Position numbers and translations under genes: made by a program. Shown piece after piece: positions 8,225 to 15,612 of a stretch of DNA of 64,000 nt. The DNA is taken from positions 310,001-374,000 of the forward strand of contig NZ_BHWB01000002.1 in the NCBI RefSeq assembly GCF_003865075.1, given 5' to 3'. The notes below the pieces were generated by a model. The model had not been told where the DNA came from and did no database searches. It saw nothing but the letters and a program-made list of their open reading frames with translations. Numbering within the stretch: the stretch's first letter is position 1; each line of letters starts with the position of its first letter. Source of the DNA: Bacteroides faecalis (lineage in GTDB: Bacteria > Bacteroidota > Bacteroidia > Bacteroidales > Bacteroidaceae).

Positions 8225-8545
8225 TCAACACTGATGACAATTACAACGCAATCCACCCGCAGTCCACATTTGACAAAATGAAATTGCTAGTTCAAGCCCC
8301 ATATAACATTCTGTCGTCCTAGCTAGTAAACTACCGTCAGAGTCATGATACTCATGACTACAAGCAAATTTAGGTTCTGATCCATATCCTCCAGCACCAT
8401 ATCCATCGGAACCATCCCCTCCGATATCTGTGCCGTATCCTCCAGTACCATACCCACCTATAATTTTTTTCAACTCACTTTTCTGAAGTATATTATCTTC
8501 ACTAATATTCAGCTTATTCAACACCGACTTATCTAATTTTTTCAT
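8225..8545 (-). CDS. Double-glycine-leader precursor peptide, Gly/Tyr-rich with six cysteines
   Basis: This 106-residue protein has the form of a natural-product precursor of the 'GG-Bacteroidales' type: a charged helical leader with KLDKSVLNKLNISEDN and QKSELKKIIGG, ending in Gly30-Gly31. After the GG comes a low-complexity part (residues 32-56) made of GGYG-like units, then a C-terminal part (60-106) with six cysteines at 62, 80, 91, 101, 103 and 106. Cleavage after Gly31 would release about 75 residues able to form three disulfides. Neighbours are a LanC-like protein, glycosyltransferases, a beta-propeller protein and a VKOR oxidase. Its activity (bacteriocin, signal or structural peptide) cannot be read from sequence. 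Confidence 0.75.
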   Translation of the reverse strand: MKKLDKSVLNKLNISEDNILQKSELKKIIGGYGTGGYGTDIGGDGSDGYGAGGYGSEPKFACSHEYHDSDGSLLARTTECYMGLELAISFCQMWTAGGLRCNCHQC

Positions 8546-8591
8546 ACAAAATAGTATTTTACTTTATTATAGACCCAGTGATTGTCTCTTT

Positions 8592-8813
8592 CTAAAAACC
8601 CCCAACATAATATTCTATTTTAAGAACTGACATTTTCCTCATCTTATAATTTCTCCCCATTCTGGAGGAATGCTGGAAGCCTACCAGAATGGGGATCACA
8701 ACTGCCCTGATAAAATATAACAGCCGATGTAATAATCGACATTGCCTATTTAAAACTCTTGAGTATATATATGTAGTAAAACAAATCCCCAATAATAGAA
8801 ATTTAAAGCGCAT
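8592..8813 (-). CDS. Possible small membrane or secreted peptide
   Basis: An open frame of 73 codons starts at 8813 with a good ribosome binding site (AAGGAG, six bases before ATG) and opens with a hydrophobic anchor (MRFKFLLLGICFTTYIYS). Signal-like starts of this sort occur in NVEALA-type peptides of Bacteroides, and another frame reads G-N-V-D where that motif would fall, so it could be a decayed member. The second half has no recognisable features and overlaps a strong hairpin (8655-8694). Coding status is uncertain. Confidence 0.3.
   Translation of the reverse strand: MRFKFLLLGICFTTYIYSRVLNRQCRLLHRLLYFIRAVVIPILVGFQHSSRMGRNYKMRKMSVLKIEYYVGGF
8655..8694. other. 11-bp inverted repeat in the peptide gene upstream region
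   Basis: CCCCATTCTGG (8655-8665) pairs perfectly with CCAGAATGGGG (8684-8694) around an 18-base loop. No T-run follows on either strand, so it is not a standard terminator. It lies about 110 bp before the precursor start and could act as mRNA structure or protein-binding site. The rest of 8814-9069 is AT-rich and holds nothing else I can support. Confidence 0.5.
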
Positions 8814-9069
8814 AACTATCTCCTTCATTTTATCTATTACGAAGAAACAAAAATTTACTTCAAATATGCAAACATTCCAATTCAACATAAACTTTATCAT
8901 TTTTTTATAAAAATAACACATAAAACAAAACAAATAAGTCAATTCACATTTTTTAACCCCTATGATTACTACTTATTTACACACTAATTACTAAGTATTT
9001 AAATTAAAATCGCTATTATATATAACATTTTATATCATTAAGAAAAATCAATAAATTTACTTAATCCCA

Positions 9070-10029
9070 TTATTTACAACCATTTCTTGACATAATCCAA
9101 CATCCTAGGGCAGCTAATTTACTATTTACAGCCAATTCATCATAATAAGACGCTCGCAACTTCTTATCAACATAGTTCTCTATTAATTCAGATGAAATAT
9201 TTTCAATAGGGTACAAGTCATATAGAAGCCACCACCACATATTATTATACAACATATCCATATTGACTTCTTCAGAATAATTAGTCATTTCTCTCAATAC
9301 GCCTATTATTGGAAATTTTTCAATATCTAACACTTCAGAAAGATACTCTACATTCTGCCGAAACAATAAAATATCAATTTCATTATAATTATGTTGCTGG
9401 ATAGACAGGGAAGAAAAATGCAAAATATCCATTAATATACATTGAATTTTATTCTTATCGGTTTCTAAAATAGCAAATAACCGAGCAAATACATATAGCA
9501 TTGAATTAAGTAAAGACAATTCGGGAACTTTCTGAGTCCTTTTTTTGAAGTCCTCAATCAACCAAATAGCTTGCCCTATTACATCAACAATCCATTCACT
9601 TTCCATTTCGTTTCTACGGAAAGACATCCGAGACAATAAGTATATGCCTGAAGAATACAAAGTTATTGAAAACGGTGCTTCCCTCATCAAGGTATTTCTG
9701 ACACCACGGAGAAGAATATCATCCATGTTTTTAAGAATATTATCATCGGGATCACTCTCTAAAAAACCATCTTTTAAAAGTTCTACTAATCCAAAACCAA
9801 TACCTGCAAGTCCATCCATTGCACTGGAGGACATACCCGGTGTTAGCTGATCGAAAATTTCGTCCAGCAAATTGGAAGCTATCTCATCATAAATTTCAAA
9901 ACCCGAATAGCGAGAATATTTATACAGAAAGAGACAAATCCCCATTTTACCATCAAACAAACCTGCAGGTTCTGTGTTAGCCAAGTTAGCAACAATTGTA
10001 TTTGCAATGTTCCGAAGTGTTTTGTTCAT
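9070..10029 (-). CDS. LanC-like protein (lanthionine synthetase C fold) without visible zinc motif
   Basis: This 319-residue protein shows the repeated helix-hairpin pattern of the LanC family: GLFDGKMGICLFLYKYSR (about residues 23-40) and SSAMDGLAGIGFGLVELLKD (about 77-96), with helical repeats to the end. True LanC cyclases carry Cys-Cys-His zinc ligands in WCYG- and CHG-type motifs; I do not see these here. It may therefore be a scaffold or peptide-binding partner rather than a cyclase. It starts 7 bp after the glycosyltransferase gene, so it belongs to that operon. LanC-like proteins without LanB or LanM are seen in Bacteroidetes peptide loci, and none of those dehydratases is present. 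Confidence 0.72.
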   Translation of the reverse strand: MNKTLRNIANTIVANLANTEPAGLFDGKMGICLFLYKYSRYSGFEIYDEIASNLLDEIFDQLTPGMSSSAMDGLAGIGFGLVELLKDGFLESDPDDNILKNMDDILLRGVRNTLMREAPFSITLYSSGIYLLSRMSFRRNEMESEWIVDVIGQAIWLIEDFKKRTQKVPELSLLNSMLYVFARLFAILETDKNKIQCILMDILHFSSLSIQQHNYNEIDILLFRQNVEYLSEVLDIEKFPIIGVLREMTNYSEEVNMDMLYNNMWWWLLYDLYPIENISSELIENYVDKKLRASYYDELAVNSKLAALGCWIMSRNGCK

Positions 10030-10036
10030 AGTATAT

Positions 10037-11218
10037 TTATATTTTCATTTTTATAATATCCCTGAATAATTGAATAAGCTGTGGCACATAATAATCAAAG
10101 CTAAACAGCTTTCTATTATGTAACATATTATCTGTCAATTGTTGCATCCTAATTCTGTCTTTCAATTTAGTTGATAGTTCTTGGGCATCTTTAAAAAATA
10201 TTCCGATATCCAATTTAGTCGCAATATCTTGCGTAGCTACTATATGCCCAGTGTTGTTATAAAGTATAACCGGTAGGCCTGCTGACGCATACATACTAAT
10301 CCTGGCAGGTATATTCATATCATCCCAAAGCATTTTCAGCTGATCTCCACTATTATTACTTTTCAAGCAATGCAACCATCCAGCATCATATTGTGAAAAT
10401 TCTTTTGTCCAATTGTCAGCTGATACATGAGGATGAACATGAAAATGATTAGGAGCTGTCCGAAAACGCTGGATATTCTCCCTTGCCCGATCATTATAAT
10501 AGTTCTCTGTATACAAATGAATATGAATATTATTATTCACAAATACCTTCAAATCCGTATCAGATATACCTATCATTCTTCCAGCAATTACGGTATGTAT
10601 TTCGCCATCCTGAGCAGATAGTTTAGGCGAAAAATCATTTTTAAAATTATCCATTTTAGGTAAATCACCATCCATAACTAACGAAAGACCAGAAGTCGGA
10701 GGAAGGAATTGTTTAAACCATTCTTTTACCATATCATTCAAAAAGATTTTACCTGCAGCATGAGTATACAAATAAATCAATTTATCCCAGACACCATTAC
10801 GAAGACAAACGGAGGGTCCCTCTTTAAAATGCCAAACGAAAGGGATATCAGGACATGCTCTCATCACATCATAGGCAAAAGCAACCGAACCAAAGTTCAA
10901 CATACCATAAATGACATCGGGGTGAATCTCAGCAAACCCATCTTTCCAAGAACCTAAAGGGATATCTTCGATGTGCCCGAATGGTAAAGGTCCCACCGCT
11001 GAGAAACTAAATACCGGTGTGGGGAGCCATAAACCATAAAGTTGATGTCCTGCCTCCTCCAATGCGTATATACGTTCTGGATTATAAGCCAATTCTCCTA
11101 ACAGAACTATCTTAAGGGAAGATTCACAAGATGATTGTTTTTCTCGAAAATTCGAATAAAGCTTCTCTTCGTCGATAAATTTATACTCGGAAACTCTCAT
11201 TTTAACAGGAGACTTCAC
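10037..11218 (-). CDS. Glycosyltransferase of the peptide locus (GT-B type)
   Basis: This 393-residue protein has two halves typical of GT-B glycosyltransferases. The first contains SLKIVLLGELAYNPERIYALE, then PDVIYGMLNFGSVAFAYDVMR. The second holds a nucleotide-sugar domain with EIHTVIAGRMIGISDTDL and the donor-site-like SMYASAGLPVILYNNTGHIV. It resembles the glycosyltransferases found beside GG-leader precursors in Bacteroidales. It lies 18 bp after the GT2 gene and 7 bp before the LanC-like gene. The acceptor could be the peptide or a carbohydrate; sequence alone cannot tell. Confidence 0.75.
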   Translation of the reverse strand: MKSPVKMRVSEYKFIDEEKLYSNFREKQSSCESSLKIVLLGELAYNPERIYALEEAGHQLYGLWLPTPVFSFSAVGPLPFGHIEDIPLGSWKDGFAEIHPDVIYGMLNFGSVAFAYDVMRACPDIPFVWHFKEGPSVCLRNGVWDKLIYLYTHAAGKIFLNDMVKEWFKQFLPPTSGLSLVMDGDLPKMDNFKNDFSPKLSAQDGEIHTVIAGRMIGISDTDLKVFVNNNIHIHLYTENYYNDRARENIQRFRTAPNHFHVHPHVSADNWTKEFSQYDAGWLHCLKSNNSGDQLKMLWDDMNIPARISMYASAGLPVILYNNTGHIVATQDIATKLDIGIFFKDAQELSTKLKDRIRMQQLTDNMLHNRKLFSFDYYVPQLIQLFRDIIKMKI

Positions 11219-11236
11219 CTGATAGTAGTTTCTATA

Positions 11237-11881
11237 TTATTTAAGCCCTCCTCCATATTTTTCACTAACAAAACGATGGCGTTGAGCTGGATGAGAAACC
11301 CAGGAGCAAGAAACTTCATTGGTCATGCCAAAGGTCCCTTCTCCAATCAATTTATACCAAAACATTGAATAGAGGTCCTCTGTTACCCACTCACTTCTTT
11401 CTACCCAGCGCTCTTCTGTTCTTTTGTGGGAAGTTTGTACTAATTGCAAACAATACCCTTTTCTAACTCCTTTACTTTCCGTATCGAAAGTAAAATGTAA
11501 AGTGTCAGGAAAATCATATCTCATCCCCGTATACACTAAAATCATATCATCATATTCCTCAAATTTCTTCTTGATACTTTCCAAATGATTCTCGTAATAA
11601 AAATCGTCCGAAGGAAGATAAGCAATATATTCATGTTTAGCGGCATTAAGACCTTGATTCAAAGCGCACCCCAAACCTAGATTACTATCGTTTTTTATAT
11701 ATACGATACGAGTATCAACCAATAAATCTGAAATAAACATTTCAGTTTCATCGGTACAACCATCATTTATTATAATTAGCTCCCAGTTCTGATAGGTTTG
11801 TCTATATAAACTCTGAATCGCTCTCCGAATAAATGAAGCCTGATTATAAGTAGGCATTATTATAGAAAAAGAAGTTTCCAT
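11237..11881 (-). CDS. Family 2 glycosyltransferase
   Basis: The start at 11881 (METSFSIIMPTYNQASFIRR) is preferred because GT2 enzymes begin this way; an upstream ATG at 11947 would lie before the likely promoter. The 214-residue product has the GT-A opening strand, ELIIINDGCTDETE, the second nucleotide-binding strand, and a DxD-like motif in YLPSDDFYYENH. The C-terminal part is short. It is the first gene of the minus-strand operon that continues with the second glycosyltransferase and the LanC-like gene. Confidence 0.82.
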   Translation of the reverse strand: METSFSIIMPTYNQASFIRRAIQSLYRQTYQNWELIIINDGCTDETEMFISDLLVDTRIVYIKNDSNLGLGCALNQGLNAAKHEYIAYLPSDDFYYENHLESIKKKFEEYDDMILVYTGMRYDFPDTLHFTFDTESKGVRKGYCLQLVQTSHKRTEERWVERSEWVTEDLYSMFWYKLIGEGTFGMTNEVSCSWVSHPAQRHRFVSEKYGGGLK

Positions 11882-11934
11882 AGTATTAAATTTATTGCAA
11901 CACGAGCAAATATAAAAAAATAAATTAGATAATC

Positions 11935-11942
11935 CAAAGATA
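11935..11942 (-). promoter_or_regulatory. -7 box of the glycosyltransferase/LanC operon
   Basis: Read on the minus strand the box is TATCTTTG, matching TAnnTTTG, with a TTG 17 bases upstream. It lies 54 bp before the GT2 start. Confidence 0.55.
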
Positions 11943-12125
11943 AACAATTAAATATTTGACAATAAAACGTTATAATAAGATTATTATAACAACCCTACAA
12001 TAGGTTTTATAGTAAACAATAGCAATATACATTTTTACAATTTAAGCCATGTGCTTAAACTGTCTTCTTTAACGTAAGTTCGATATAATTCTTAGAATAA
12101 CATCAGCTAGCTGTCCGTCATAGAT

Positions 12126-12719
12126 AAATACCCGAGTCGCGGCGACCATAGAGAGGCAATAACATGATGGTTGATGATACGGATTATAAAAAGACAGGAA
12201 AGTGTATAGAGTACATCAGGCGTGTCCATTTCCATGTGGAGCATAAATCTGTTCTTGATTTCAAAACCCAGTTTATGGGTATAACCGGTGGTACAAGCTA
12301 GATACTTCTTGACTTTACGCTTCTTGGTGATAAAAGAAAGAAAGGTAATTAGGTATGAATGAAAAAGAACTTGAACATCCCTTCACTAAAAAACAGGGTG
12401 AGGAAGCGGCTGTCCAAGAACGTATCAATGAATATTCCATGAGCAAATTGCCAGCTCATCCTTAATCGTTCTCCAATATAATCTGCCATCCGTTATAAAG
12501 CGGTTCAATACCTATGAGACAATGGAGAAACTCTTTGAACAAGCAACTAAGGAACCGTTGGAACTCACGATTACTGAAAGGAGATGGGGAGCGATTTAAG
12601 AAGTAATCATAGCTATAGCAAACATCTTTGGTCTGACCAGTGAAGAGATATACGATGTAGTAATTTACAAATCTAATCAACTCGCTCATGTGTGGAGTAT
12701 TTACAAATATTCAAAATAA
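12126..12719 (+). pseudogene. Decayed DDE (IS4-like) transposase
   Basis: Several short pieces read as parts of one transposase in changing frames: YPSRGDHREAIT, then VDDTDYKKTGKCIEYIRRVH, HVEHKSVLDFKTQFMGITGG, LLDFTLLGDKRKKGN, NEKELEHPFTKKQGEEAAVQ and SKL. After a gap come YETMEKLFEQATKEPLELTI and a piece ending in IFGLTSEEIYDVVIYKS. V-D-D-T-D is the first catalytic Asp region of this Bacteroides transposase type. There are in-frame stops, at least two frameshifts, and the middle third is missing. It cannot be functional, but it marks past insertion next to the peptide locus. Confidence 0.6.
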
Positions 12720-12749
12720 AATGTCTGACCTGTGAAGGCTGGACATTTT
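12718..12749 (-). terminator. Terminator of the TonB-dependent receptor gene
   Basis: AAAATGTC (12718-12725) pairs with GACATTTT (12742-12749). On the minus strand the hairpin is followed by ATTTTG and lies about 25 bp after the receptor stop. It could also be part of the old IS end. Confidence 0.6.
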
Positions 12750-12774
12750 ATTTCATGCTACTTAAATTAATTTA

Positions 12775-15126
12775 TTAATAGCTGATTTTCACCCCTAAAA
12801 AGAAACTTCTGGGCAACGAAGGACCATAAATGTAACCAGAATCCCTGTCAGGCCCCTTATCGAAATCATTCTGATAAGAATTAAAGATATTCTGTATACC
12901 GGCATTTACTTGTAAATCCATTGATTTATAAAGCTTGAAATCATAAGCAGCTTTCAAACTAATATCAAAGAAATCTTTGGTATCAACTGTAATCGGAGCA
13001 TCCAGAAAACCCGGGACTGCCTCGTGAGGAATCAGCATAGAACCGGTATAAGTTCCTGAGAATGCAATAGACAAAGGCTTTATCGGAGTATAAATAGCAG
13101 TGAAATAGCCATAGGTATTTGGTGTACGCATCATTTTTCTTACTTTCGGCGCTTCCTTATTCCACTCGTGCGGTTCATCATAATGACTTTGCTGCAAAGT
13201 TACTCCAGCCTGAATCTGAAATTTATTCAGATAAGCCATTTTTCCCTCCAAAGTCATTCCCATTACTTGTGCACCGGGAGCATTATAACGTGTACGTTTT
13301 AGGATTCCATCTACTACTTCTCCATCTGTCAAGGCAAAAACATCTAATAACTTTGTATAGAATCCTTCTATCAAAAAATTCATCTGAAAAGCTCCGAAAC
13401 GATGGTAAATATCAGCTGAAGCACTCAAACTATTAGATCTTTCTTCTTTCAGGTTATCTGCCAGCTCAATCATCGCTACATTGCCACCTACATTCTCAAT
13501 ATGTAAATCCTCATCAAACGCCTGAGGTGCCCGGAAACCGGAAGAGTAACTTACACGAAAATTTATATCCTTCGTCGGATTGAAACGTAAATTAGCACGA
13601 GGACTGAAAATTAGATGATCAATCAGATTATGTTTGTCAAAACGCCCGCCAATTAAGATTCCCCAATGATCGTTTTTCCATTCATTCTGCAAGAAAGCAC
13701 TATAGATATCTACGTTCTGTTTAGTATACCTGTTGTATCCCCACATACGATCCTCCAAACGATCCTGATTAAGTTCAACTCCCGCTGTTAAGTCAGAAGG
13801 CATAAAAAGGCATTTATCAAACGTATAAATATATTGAGAACCTGCCATCCAATTTAAGTCTGTAGTATTTCCATAAGCATCTAAATCTTGTTTGCCTCCA
13901 TAATAGCTATCCCGATCGATATGCTGAGCCGAAGCGAAAACATTGAAACGATGTTTCTCATTCGGAGAGAAATAATCATATTTTAATCCACCACCGTTAA
14001 TAGAATGTTCGGTCTGCTCTGCAACATTTGCTTCATGAGGGGGACGATTTAGCAAATCTCCTCCTCTACGAAATTCTTCCATATGGTGATACTCAAATGT
14101 TAGTTTTGAGTAAATACTGGTTTTCAGGAAGGAACGAAATCCAACTGTTTGCCCATGCAGTTTGGGAATCTCCGAATAACCGTCACCATCATGATCATAG
14201 GCTGAACGATGACGATTCTGTCCAAAGATGTACAATCCGGCACGTCGATCGTCCGTTACAAGTGAAGCATTCAGAGCAGTGCTATTGTCAAACGCATCAC
14301 CATCTCCAATACAGGTAATTGTATGCGACAGCATACCCGAGTTACGAATTGGTTCTTTGGTAATAATATTAATAGTACCGGCAATTGCTGATGAACCAAA
14401 CAAAGCTGAACCTCCTCCACGCATTACTTCTACACGTTCTATCATACTAGCCGGAATCTGTTCAATGCCATATACACCGGAGAGAGCGCTAAATATAGGA
14501 CGAGAATCTAGCAAAATTTGTGTATAAGGACCATCCAAACCATTGATACGTACTTGTTGAAATCCACAATTCTGACAATTCGATTCAACACGTACACCCG
14601 GTTGGAAGCTCAATCCCTGTGCTAACGTAGTAGAATTTGTATTCTCAAAGATTTTCAAATCAATTACATTTACTAATGTCGGAGCCAAACGACGAGTAGT
14701 TTCATTGCGATTAGCAGATACAACCACACCATCTAATGCTACCGCATCCTCTTCTATTTCAAAATCTTCTTCCAAAGTATGACCTTTCTTTAATGTTACG
14801 TTCCTAATGACTGTTTTATAACCAACAGAACTTACTTCAAGTACAAAGTTTCCTTCAGGAAGATTTTTCAAAAAATAGTGCCCGGTTACATCAGTAACTG
14901 TTCCAATAGTCGTCCCTTTTAATGTAATCGTAATGTAGGGTAAATGTTCTTTTGTTTTCTTATCAAGAATATGACCGATAATATTAGCATCCGATTTTCG
15001 CAGTTCAGGATATTCAGGGTGCTCATGATGAGCAGCTTGTCCTTCAAGGGCAGGCAATAATGCACAGCACAGACAGACAAGCGAAAAGATGTATTTTTTC
15101 ATTTTTCGTTCGTTGTTCGTTTTCAT
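12775..15126 (-). CDS. TonB-dependent outer-membrane receptor, probably for a metal or metal chelate
   Basis: This 783-residue receptor has a signal peptide (second Met at residue 9 gives MKKYIFSLVCLCCALLPALE), a His-rich mature N-terminus (AAHHEHPEYPE), a carboxypeptidase-regulatory domain (about 45-130), a plug with the TonB-box region, CQNCGFQQVRINGLDGPYTQ and IERVEVMRGGGSALFG, and a 22-strand-type barrel ending in FFLGVKISY. The CxxC in the plug and the absence of a SusD partner set it apart from glycan receptors. It follows the His-rich membrane gene by 68 bp, probably on the same transcript. Import of a metal or metal complex is inferred from the His-rich parts; a vitamin or siderophore remains possible. 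Confidence 0.87.
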   Translation of the reverse strand: MKTNNERKMKKYIFSLVCLCCALLPALEGQAAHHEHPEYPELRKSDANIIGHILDKKTKEHLPYITITLKGTTIGTVTDVTGHYFLKNLPEGNFVLEVSSVGYKTVIRNVTLKKGHTLEEDFEIEEDAVALDGVVVSANRNETTRRLAPTLVNVIDLKIFENTNSTTLAQGLSFQPGVRVESNCQNCGFQQVRINGLDGPYTQILLDSRPIFSALSGVYGIEQIPASMIERVEVMRGGGSALFGSSAIAGTINIITKEPIRNSGMLSHTITCIGDGDAFDNSTALNASLVTDDRRAGLYIFGQNRHRSAYDHDGDGYSEIPKLHGQTVGFRSFLKTSIYSKLTFEYHHMEEFRRGGDLLNRPPHEANVAEQTEHSINGGGLKYDYFSPNEKHRFNVFASAQHIDRDSYYGGKQDLDAYGNTTDLNWMAGSQYIYTFDKCLFMPSDLTAGVELNQDRLEDRMWGYNRYTKQNVDIYSAFLQNEWKNDHWGILIGGRFDKHNLIDHLIFSPRANLRFNPTKDINFRVSYSSGFRAPQAFDEDLHIENVGGNVAMIELADNLKEERSNSLSASADIYHRFGAFQMNFLIEGFYTKLLDVFALTDGEVVDGILKRTRYNAPGAQVMGMTLEGKMAYLNKFQIQAGVTLQQSHYDEPHEWNKEAPKVRKMMRTPNTYGYFTAIYTPIKPLSIAFSGTYTGSMLIPHEAVPGFLDAPITVDTKDFFDISLKAAYDFKLYKSMDLQVNAGIQNIFNSYQNDFDKGPDRDSGYIYGPSLPRSFFLGVKISY

Positions 15127-15194
15127 TGAATATTAACATGAAAGTATAGATGATTAGTAACCTGTGCAAAAAACAGGTATTGTCATCTTTTATA

Positions 15195-15521
15195 TCAAAA
15201 GGAACGAACAACTGGTGGTGCCCTAAGTGCTACCACCCCATGATAAGGTGCATGATGATGTGTCAGTAGCGGACGTTTCAGCAACAAACACAATAAAAAG
15301 GGAATAGAAAAAGGAACTAAGAAAAGAGTAGCAGCACCATCAGTTACCAAATGAGATAAAAGATGAATGGATAAAAATTCAACAGATGTATGGCTATGCG
15401 CTGTCCCTTTCTTAAAAGGATGTGAATGGACAATCGTTACCCCATTGACCACATGCATATGGGCAAAGAATGTAATGCTTGCCATGTACGAAATAAATAG
15501 TACCGGCAGAAAATAACGCAT
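15195..15521 (-). CDS. Small His-rich membrane protein
   Basis: I do not recognise the family. The start at 15521 (MRYFLPVLFISY) is chosen because the promoter -7 box at 15564-15571 would overlap the upstream TTG of the same frame. The 108-residue product has an N-terminal membrane or signal segment, a His-rich loop (HMHVVNGVTIVHSHP, TAHSHTS), a second hydrophobic stretch (ATLFLVPFSIPFLLCLLL) and an end with HHHAPYHG. It precedes the TonB-dependent receptor, whose mature N-terminus is also His-rich. Handling of a divalent metal for that receptor is a fair inference. Confidence 0.6.
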   Translation of the reverse strand: MRYFLPVLFISYMASITFFAHMHVVNGVTIVHSHPFKKGTAHSHTSVEFLSIHLLSHLVTDGAATLFLVPFSIPFLLCLLLKRPLLTHHHAPYHGVVALRAPPVVRSF

Positions 15522-15563
15522 TATATGGAGTAACAATCGTTTCACTTCTTTATTTAAAAGTGG

Positions 15564-15594
15564 CAAAGATATAAACTATTTTTCTGACCACCAA
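15564..15594 (-). promoter_or_regulatory. Promoter of the His-rich protein/receptor operon
   Basis: On the minus strand TTG (15592-15594) and TATCTTTG (15564-15571) are separated by 20 bases, close to the Bacteroides consensus. Confidence 0.7.
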
Positions 15595-15612
15595 TCCTTA
15601 GTTTATGATGAT

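Noticed and set aside
8689..8910. Plus-strand 73-codon frame in the peptide locus
   Set aside because: No ribosome binding site, Asn/Lys/Ile-rich composition expected of AT-rich non-coding DNA, and opposite to the locus direction.
13119..14527. Open frames on the plus strand inside the TonB receptor gene
   Set aside because: They are antisense shadows of a clearly coding gene and have no recognisable product.
15522..15566. Longer N-terminus for the His-rich membrane protein
   Set aside because: It would start at TTG inside the -7 box of the promoter; the ATG at 15521 is better.
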